A DNA stretch of 14,363 nucleotides from Saccoglossus kowalevskii. Its lineage: Eukaryota > Hemichordata > Enteropneusta > Harrimaniidae. The notes below the pieces were generated by a model. It was given only the letters and a program-made list of their open reading frames with translations. It did no database searches and was not told the DNA's origin. A program made the position numbers and the translations under genes. Shown here piece after piece: positions 8,492 to 14,363 of this stretch; positions within the stretch are counted from its first letter, which is position 1; every line of letters begins with the position of its first letter. The DNA is taken from assembly GCF_000003605.2 (NCBI RefSeq), contig NW_003118936.1:7124-21486 (forward strand). Direction: 5' to 3'.

Positions 8492-11400
8492 CTGGCAATC
8501 AGAAAAGTTGTTGTAATTGTGAGTACCTGGTAATTACATTTTCTTGTATGAATCTGAGCTGATATGAGACCAATTCAACTAGCCATGACATTGCATTGAA
8601 CATTAGAGCAGTACCTTAAGCATCCAGTATACATGTTCAGCACTGATACTGAATAACATGTACATGTATTGGTGTAGATAGATAGATATTTAAATATAAT
8701 TCATGCATACTCTGAAAATATTCAATATTTACACACACACAGTAGTTTTCTTCATTGGACTGAGTTATAATTGACAATGCAATTCAGTTTTTTGGAAGCT
8801 TATTTTCGTTGATATTATGTAACGTTTTGATTTTAATGCAGTAGTAACAGTTGGTTTACTCACTTGTATATAGGTCTCACAAACTTCATCCTGCCTTGCT
8901 CTGTTACAAAGTCTAATGCTGAAGGGATAACAGCGTCCCAACCACCTCTGATACACAGTCTGTACCATCTGTAGAAGAAAAATAATGCCACATTTTCAGT
9001 ATGATATACAGGCCTTGAAAGCTACAAAACTAGTATTCACATTCCGGATTTCGGCATGTGACAAGATTCGAGGCCGAGTTGGTACATGCCAAAACAAAAC
9101 TTCATGAAAACTCAGTATATGCCAAGATTGGCTGCCTGAAAGTTCAGCACAAATCGAAATCACACCTTCAGTGGTGAACTTTATTTTATTCATTTGTTGC
9201 AACCCTTTCAGATTTTGATTCTTTGTACATGAAACTCTGTTCATTAACATTTTGTTGGTTTTGTTTGCTTTAACAATCATATTCATGATTACTGGGAAGG
9301 GGATGGTAAAAGTTTGAAGGGAATTTTGGAAAATATAGAAGACGATTACTCAAAAAAGTGGATGAGGGACATTAATTCACAAAAATTGGATTTAGGGGGG
9401 ATTAATAAACTTCACACCTACAGGAAATTTAAAACAAACTTTACAATGGAAAACTATTTGATGGACGCGAGTAATTATAAGAAATATATTTGTAAATTAA
9501 AAACTAGTGACCATCAACTTATGATTGAAAAGGGAGATATACAAAGTGGAAAACAAAACTTGAACACAAAATTTGTGCAAGATGTGATAAAAACTCAGTT
9601 GAAGATGAGTACCATTACATTGTGGACTGCCCAAAGCACAATAAAATGAGGCAGAAACTATTCACAGATTTACAAAATGATAATCCTAATTTTACTTCAT
9701 TGAATCATTGTGATAAATTTATTTACATAATGACAAACTACCACATTAATCTTGGTGTGTTTATAATGCAAACAGATGTCTATTAACTAATAATAGTAAA
9801 CCACCTGATTCTGTAATATTCAGTAATTTAGTACTACCGGGTAGTATGTTAATTTCTCTTTAACTGATTAGTTAATTTAATTTTACCTTTATGTTATTTT
9901 AAATTTTATTATCCTTTTACTTTTTTATGTTCATCTTCCATAGAAAAAACATCTTATCCATATCGATATCTTATGACATGGTGATAGAAGGAAGTGTAGC
10001 CAGCTTGTATAGAAAATGTGGTTGAATGCTGAAGAGCACTTAATAGCATATGGAAGGAAGATGACATTTTGTTTCATATTGATAGAAGGGACACACACAG
10101 GGGTATGATGGCACGATTTTGGCACACTGACCTGATTTAATGTCTACACACTGACCAAAATCAAATTTCTGAGTTCTACACACTGACCTGAATCGAATTT
10201 CTGAGTTCTTACTGTCATTAAAGTTGTAATGATTCTCCATTTTTTTGAGGTGATCCACAGATAATGGCTCCTGCAAAAAAAAAATATTAAATATATTTTA
10301 TTTATTTGAATATACTTGTGAAATAAAAAAAAAATGCAGGACATGAAGTAAGGAATTCAATACGTATACCATTAGCTTGGCATTCATGTACTCACTTCAA
10401 GTAAAGTCTGAGCCAGGAATTCAATCTTTTGTCCGGGAGAAAACTCCTTAAGATCATCGCTACAAAACTTCTCAAGCTCATTAGTCTTAGACTACAGATA
10501 AAGAGGAAATCAGAGACATGCATCGTTATAATATTGAGTTGTGTGTAAGTTTCAATATATTCTTATTGTCCTCACTCTGTTTTAACATTGAACAGTTTTA
10601 CAAATGTCAACTTTTACATAGTGCAATAATTGCTGTTTCATCAAGTGCTTTAAAAGTGAAGTCTGATTTATGAGTTTCATTTGCAAAGTAAATGCTGGCC
10701 TACCACACTGTACCCAAAATGTAGGTGATATTTTTTATTCTAAATGAATAATTGGCTGGAATAAAACACAGCATCAGTATTATTGTTTTCTCACCTGACA
10801 CCAATTCTTGCAAAGTGTTGTACATGCATTACTCATAGTAGTATCATATCTATAACAAAAAATATGCAATAATGAGAAAATAATTTTTGACAAATCTCAT
10901 CATGCTGCATAATCATTAAAATGCATCTGTAATAAAAAGCAAAACATTAATGTGATAGTTCCTGTATTTGAAGAAGCATTCTAAAAATGAAATAACTTGT
11001 ACATTGATATGCATCTAATACAGCCATTCTGTGTAACAGCTAAAGCTACTCATTAATTTCGTTTAGAATATTTAAATACCATCTGTCCTAAAAACAATTA
11101 AAAGTCATGTGTATTTTCCAGTTTTCACTTGTAACGTCTAGTGTGATCTTATGTGGCTCACATCCATTTCTCAATTTTTGTCAGTTGTTTCTAGTATTAG
11201 TTTGGATCTCACAAACAGTCATGGATATCTATTAAACTGTAGTAATTTGATTCAAATGATTATAAGTCTCAGTAATATTGTACATATAGCAACCAAAAAG
11301 CTGCAACATTTGATTTTAAACTGGTACACTGTACAGCACTATAAGTTACCCACAATTCTCAATGATTTGTACTATCTGGGGGGGGGGGTATTACACAATG

Positions 11401-14316
11401 ATTTCCCTTAAACTTTTTACTGGCTTACTATTTTATACCCCATGAAAACCCTAAAGAGTCTGTTGTATTTATTTTTTACGTATGATCAGAATGTCAAATT
11501 TACCTTGAAGTCAGACAAAAGACAAATTTATAATTTTGCTAAAATGCAGTTATTTTTTAGGGAATATATTTACCAATTACTTCCTCATCACCTTGCAGCT
11601 AATATGAATATTTCAAAAACACTCCCAGGTGCTAGGAATTTCCTTAGTTATTTAAGAATTATAGAGTATAGTTATAATAAGTTTGTTTACTACTGACAAA
11701 AAATACTACTCCTACTGGAGAAAAAAATGTCTGTTTTCTGAATGCATGAAGCATATCAACATATGGCTGCATACTATTTGTGGTGATTTAATGCTCACAT
11801 TCAATCAGGTTCAAAAACTGCAGTTATTGCGTTTGTGTAGAGGTAACAAGTGAAGAGACAAGATAGACTGCAGTGTGTGCATAACTCAATACGCTGTTAA
11901 CTCAGTAGAATGACATGAAGTGACTAAGAAATCAAGTACAATCAAGTACAGAAAGACGTTCTTTATAAAGTGTTTATCCTACTCAGATTTCTGATTTTAT
12001 AATTGGAGGAAAACTCTGTAATTGGTTTGTAATGTTGACAAGCCATTCTTAAATATATATTTCACCTTAATCCAATTTAATGTAGTGAGTTCAATTGCAT
12101 TCACACTGATAAGAGTTTCCCTGTGAACATCTCTCATATGGCTGACTTAAACTAAATTTGTGTTTTTTTACAATAGAGATGCATGTGTTTAAAAGTGAAA
12201 TCAGACATGTAATTAGCTCAGGAACAATGCTTGGAATTGATTCAATCAAAGTCCAAAAGATACAGTAAATCATTTACTTTCAATGATAATTAATTACAAA
12301 TGAAAAACTACAAATAAAACAAAATTAGAAAACACACACCTCAATATGCATCCCCGATAACATTTACCAATTACTAATTTAAAACAATATATGCTATGCT
12401 AGTAGAAAGCTCATTGGATTGTGGGTAATCACAAGCTCTGTGAGTGATGCAAGCTACAAGTTACAAGACTCCAGATGTAGATGCAAAAATATATTTCCAT
12501 CAATTGAGAGTAAACAACTTATATACAGATATAATGAATGATGGAAATATGTAACAAGCAGCCTGTCGGCTGAGATAGCTCCGCTGTTAGCAATACACAT
12601 TACAATTAAAGAACAGAAAATATCATTATCAAAGCAATCAGACTTGCTGCTTTCAACAAAAATTTGAAAATATCACTTATTACCAAAAATGACGAAAATA
12701 ATCATCAAAATTAGAGAATTAAAGATATCATCACAAAATGAACAAATCTACAAGAGGTTTGCCCAAGGTACATATACATGAACACCAAGTATCAAAGCAA
12801 TAAGAATTGTAGTTTTCAAGAAGAAGTTGAAACGGACGAAGACTGCAGACAATCACTCATATGATAAGCTCCGCTCAACAAAGTCGACAGCGGAGCTAAA
12901 TAAATGACTTACTCTGGTTTGACAGGTGGCATGCCAGGTGAATGAAACCAAGCTGTCCAATCAACAACATCGAATATTCCCTGCTCAACCTGCCAATCAA
13001 AAGCAGAAATAAGAATAAATGTATTAACGATCTTGCAGGTGAAGGAGTAATTCCCTCACAGCAGAACAATTATTGTTCCAAATCAGGGAGTAATGAAACC
13101 CCAATGGAAGGAGAACATACCTTGTCTTTAAAGAAAGAAAATAAATAATCTTTCCACTCAGCAGTAGTGAGACATTTGTATTTGAAATTGTCAATGTAAC
13201 TTCTCAAGAATGGCTCAAATACACCTGGCAATTAAAAATAAAAAATATTAATGATCAAATAGACATTAGAATACCATTTACGGCAGCTAATTATTGTTTT
13301 TTCTATTGGTTAAATTATATTATGTGAAGGCAATGGTCACCAAGTGCATGTAGTGATTGAGGTCAATGCACTTTTTGAACCTGAATAAATGTGAATTTAA
13401 TGTTTACTTTGAATAGATCATTCAGACAACAAACTCACTATGACAACTTAGCCTGACATGTAGATGAGAGTGACACCATCGCCGGCCAAACAGCATCAGA
13501 ACCCACTGACAGACGCCTGACAGAATAGTGTATTTCTCATCGGCAAGATCAATACTGCGAATTCGTAAAGTTCACGCCTTCTTACTATGAGTTTAAATGA
13601 ATATTAATTTTGGTGGTCATAGTAACACCGCACGCAAGGGGCCAGTGCCTTATCACACATTTTGTCAACAAATAAACTCTACTAGGAATGGCTACTCTTT
13701 GATCGCTGTCACTATCTGACATTCCTGCAATTTGATTGGTGCTGACTAAAAAATGTTGGGGGGAGTAAAAAACTACATTGTTCTGTCAGACGTGTGTTGG
13801 GTTTGGAGCACCGTGGAGGAGCAACTCGCGCAACTTTGTCAGGCTACACGACAACAGTGGCAAATAACTTGTTAATACCTGGCCCACCCACCAAAGATTC
13901 CAAATAAAATAGCAAAGCTGCTCCCTTTTCATATGGTACAGCAGAGAATGCATCATCCGGGTCAATCCCTTCTAAATTGGGAACCAAGTTAGTATGAGGA
14001 TTGTCAGCGCCAAATGCAGTAATCTGTGGAAGAATCAACACAGCCATGATCAGACATATAAGGCCATACAAGATTACATAGCATTGGTACATACAGATGT
14101 TTTAGTTGAATACATAGAGAAGTAATGATGACTTTACAATACAATTGATATAGATTAATGAGCACAGAGAAATAATTCAATCTTATAAGTCTTTAGTCTG
14201 TGAAAATTCAAACTTACAGTATCTCTCAGAGTATTCCAGCCACCTGGAAAAAGAAAATAAAGATACAAATCATCAAAATGAGTTACTTACATCATCATGT
14301 ATTTTTCTCCATCCAC
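8371..14316 (-). CDS. LTA4H: Leukotriene A-4 hydrolase / M1 aminopeptidase, 3' part of gene (multi-exon, partial)
   Basis: Spliced minus-strand exons, in order: 14291-14316 or 14218-14243 (alternatives), 13879-14023, 13121-13224, 12913-12989, 10795-10849, 10396-10491, 10188-10270, 8864-8968, 8371-8491. All junctions are GT..AG and the phases agree. With one micro-exon the product is 270 residues plus stop and matches human LTA4H from about residue 344 to the C-terminus (611 aa) with few gaps. The enzyme is a cytosolic zinc protein that hydrolyses leukotriene A4 to B4 in vertebrates and trims peptides such as Pro-Gly-Pro. Seen here: PYEKG with the catalytic Tyr (human Tyr383), Asp equivalent to Asp375, and GRMKF with the carboxylate-binding Arg563 and Lys565. 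The position of human Tyr378 is Phe. The HEXXH zinc site and 5' exons lie beyond the window. The related aminopeptidase B lacks this close match, so LTA4H is the better call. The epoxide hydrolase activity of an invertebrate protein is not assured. Confidence 0.93.
8864..8968 (-). CDS. LTA4H: LTA4H exon with carboxylate-binding Arg/Lys
   Basis: A 105-nt exon encoding [20 protein letters not shown] and [14 protein letters not shown], with split codons at both ends. GRMKF holds the equivalents of human Arg563 and Lys565, which bind the substrate carboxylate in both activities. Acceptor 'cttctacag', donor 'gtgagtaa'. Confidence 0.93.
9248..9786 (+). pseudogene. LINE ORF2 C-terminal relic inside an LTA4H intron, frameshifted
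   Basis: Antisense to LTA4H, within the 1,219-nt intron between the exons ending at 10188 and 8968. The first part (frame of 9314) reads like the ORF2 tail: [11 protein letters not shown], then [19 protein letters not shown] and [11 protein letters not shown] frameshift in the A-rich stretch ~9545-9562 moves the sense frame. From 9562 it continues [20 protein letters not shown], then [14 protein letters not shown], up to TAA at 9784-9786. The C-x2-C-x9-H-x4-C spacing is identical to the LINE at the left edge, so the two are related but diverged. The left limit is the nearest upstream in-frame stop (9245) and is only a bound. It is a dead 5'-truncated copy with no role of its own. Confidence 0.7.
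10123..10213 (-). repeat. Short tandem duplication of an exon end and its splice donor
   Basis: The motif 'cacactgacc' (plus strand) occurs at 10123-10132, 10147-10156 and 10179-10188. The last is the donor region of the 10188-10270 exon. Between the second and third copies the match extends into the exon ('aatttctgagttct'), so ~29 bp of exon plus donor has been copied 32 bp into the intron. On the minus strand this gives three successive 'ggtcagtgtg' donor-like sites. Confidence 0.75.
10188..10270 (-). CDS. LTA4H: LTA4H exon ([18 protein letters not shown])
   Basis: An 83-nt exon, phase 0 to phase 2, encoding [18 protein letters not shown] and DSKNSEIRF, then AG of an Arg codon. It matches human APLPLGHIKRMQEVYNFN and NSEIRFRW. 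The end of the exon and its donor are duplicated downstream (see the repeat at 10123-10213). Confidence 0.92.
10396..10491 (-). CDS. LTA4H: LTA4H exon ([16 protein letters not shown])
   Basis: A 96-nt exon, phase 0 at both ends, encoding [16 protein letters not shown] and [16 protein letters not shown]. It matches human DLSSHQLNEFLAQTLQ in the helical domain. Acceptor 'tatctgtag', donor 'gtgagtac'. Confidence 0.9.
10795..10849 (-). CDS. LTA4H: LTA4H exon ([18 protein letters not shown])
   Basis: A 55-nt exon that supplies the last base of a Glu codon and then [18 protein letters not shown], ending on a codon boundary. It matches human NYDMTLTNACIALSQRW. It begins the C-terminal helical domain. 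Acceptor 'ttgttatag', donor 'gtgagaaa'. The intron before it is 2,063 nt. Confidence 0.9.
10850..12553. other. Large LTA4H intron, left part; no gene seen
   Basis: Open frames on the plus strand at 11151-11411 and 11442-11696 show no family resemblance and no splice or start context, and I take them as chance. An 11-base G run lies at 11378-11388. No further exon-like match to LTA4H is seen, and none is needed, since the flanking exons join without missing residues. Confidence 0.5.
12554..12897 (-). mobile_element. Second, inverted copy of the hairpin-armed tandem-core element
   Basis: The same family as 4209-4736 on the other strand. The left-arm hairpin is at 12867-12897 (AGCTCCGCT, 13-base loop, AGCGGAGCT on the minus strand). 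The subterminal inverted repeat AGCTCCGCTGT is at 12577-12587 on the plus strand, and the 3' hairpin CAGCC-gaca-GGCTG lies next to it, with a loop change but the stem kept. At 344 bp it is 184 bp shorter than the other copy, about one 157-bp core unit plus small gaps. It lies in the LTA4H intron, in the same orientation as the gene, and ends 15 nt from the splice donor of the exon at 12913. Confidence 0.75.
12913..12989 (-). CDS. LTA4H: LTA4H exon ([17 protein letters not shown])
   Basis: A 77-nt exon, phase 0 to phase 2. It encodes [20 protein letters not shown] and PPVKP, matching human VDWNAWLYSPGLPPIKP, with a two-residue insertion before VDW. Its donor 'gtaagtca' is followed only 15 bases later by the terminal hairpin of an inserted element. 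Confidence 0.92.
13121..13224 (-). CDS. LTA4H: LTA4H exon (VFEPFLRSY...FFKDK)
   Basis: A 104-nt exon that completes a Gly codon and ends on a codon boundary. It encodes [16 protein letters not shown], then [18 protein letters not shown], the end of the catalytic domain. It matches the human 'FLKAYVEKFSYKSITTDDW' region. Acceptor 'aattgccag', donor 'gtatgttc'. Confidence 0.92.
13449..13846. mobile_element. Possible MITE in an LTA4H intron
   Basis: A perfect 10-bp inverted repeat, TAGCCTGACA (13449-13458) and TGTCAGGCTA (13837-13846), bounds ~398 bp of GC-richer, CpG-containing sequence that stands out from the surrounding AT-rich intron. GACAAC occurs just outside both ends, offset by one base on the left and three on the right, so a target-site duplication is suggestive but not clean. 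No ORF. Chance is possible, because a 10-bp match alone is weak evidence. Confidence 0.35.
13879..14023 (-). CDS. LTA4H: LTA4H exon with catalytic tyrosine
   Basis: A 145-nt exon, phase 0 at its start and +1 at its end. It encodes [19 protein letters not shown], then [20 protein letters not shown] and YLESLVGGP. It carries the equivalents of Asp375 and Tyr383 of the human enzyme, with Phe at the Tyr378 position. Acceptor 'cttccacag', donor 'gtattaac'. Confidence 0.92.
14218..14243 (-). CDS. LTA4H: LTA4H micro-exon B (alternative)
   Basis: A 26-nt exon between a strong pyrimidine tract ending 'tttttccag' and the donor 'gtaagttt'. With one upstream base it encodes GGWNTLRDT, the same segment as micro-exon A. 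Leu at position 6 and Asp/Thr at the end resemble the human GGWGELQNS slightly more. Only 47 nt separate it from micro-exon A. Confidence 0.8.
14291..14316 (-). CDS. LTA4H: LTA4H micro-exon A (alternative)
   Basis: A 26-nt exon bordered by 'tttcacag' (acceptor) and 'gtaagtaa' (donor). With one base (G) from the preceding exon it encodes GGWRKIHDD, aligned to human 344-352 (GGWGELQNS). It ends on a codon boundary and joins the exon at 14023 in frame. It is the first of two equal-sized micro-exons and shares 14 of 26 bases with the second. Both are probably used in alternative transcripts; a decaying copy is possible. Confidence 0.7.
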
Positions 14317-14363
14317 CTGTGAAATTTGTTTGTATGAACCAACAGAAGATAAAACAGCCAAAT

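Noticed and set aside
10040-10344. Minus-strand open frames continuing past the exon at 10188-10270
   Set aside because: The splice donor at 10187 and the match to LTA4H show where the exon ends. The continuation is intron made open by a local duplication.
11378-11388. Run of 11 G residues
   Set aside because: It is a simple homopolymer, possibly an assembly or sequencing artefact, with no structure around it.
11151-11696. Two plus-strand open frames of 84-86 codons inside the large LTA4H intron
   Set aside because: No homology is recognised. The composition is like the surrounding non-coding DNA, and one spans a G homopolymer.
12942-13148. 68-codon plus-strand open frame
   Set aside because: It is the antisense shadow of two LTA4H exons (12913-12989, 13121-13224) and the intron between them.
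1-14363. CRISPR array, operon or prokaryotic defence system
   Set aside because: Spliced genes, LINEs and the base composition show animal nuclear DNA. The regular array at 5379-6066 has no unique spacers.

Overview
The window is eukaryotic nuclear DNA. It is AT-rich, with long gene-poor stretches full of interspersed and tandem repeats, spliced exons with GT..AG borders on the minus strand, and no prokaryotic gene packing. LINE 3' ends (CR1/L2/Jockey-like zinc-knuckle tails), simple 'atat/acatgta' runs, and a short element with hairpin arms and a ~157-bp tandem core (the pearl/HINE architecture known from bivalves and other invertebrates) point to a marine invertebrate. A mollusc is my best guess, held with low confidence.

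Layout. 1-474: 3' end of a LINE, with the last ~103 codons of its ORF2. 691-1818: an intact single-exon gene on the plus strand for an F-box protein with a hydrophobic N-terminus, preceded by a 6-codon upstream ORF. 1819-8370: about 6.5 kb with no recognisable gene. It holds a tandem array of ~290-bp units (about 3330-4208 and 4737-4905) split by a 528-bp insertion element (4209-4736), a ~690-bp minisatellite (5379-6066) with a 63-bp higher-order unit, and a degenerate inverted copy of the 290-bp family (7185-7605). 8371-14316, minus strand: the 3' part of a leukotriene A-4 hydrolase (LTA4H, M1 aminopeptidase family) gene. Its 3' half reads cleanly across exons to the stop codon and covers the equivalent of human residues ~344-611. 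Its introns hold a frameshifted LINE ORF2 relic (9248-9786), a second, inverted copy of the insertion element (12554-12897) ending 15 bases from a splice donor, and a possible MITE (13449-13846).

The two protein genes converge tail to tail, with the repeat-rich zone between them. I see no functional link between them.

The most interesting observation is at the right edge. The LTA4H gene carries two consecutive 26-nt micro-exons (14291-14316 and 14218-14243), each with good splice sites, each encoding a version of the same nine-residue GGW... segment, and separated by a 47-nt intron. Using exactly one keeps the frame. Using both, or neither, puts a stop codon within a few codons. This is the arithmetic expected of mutually exclusive exons. 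The zinc-binding exons lie beyond the window.
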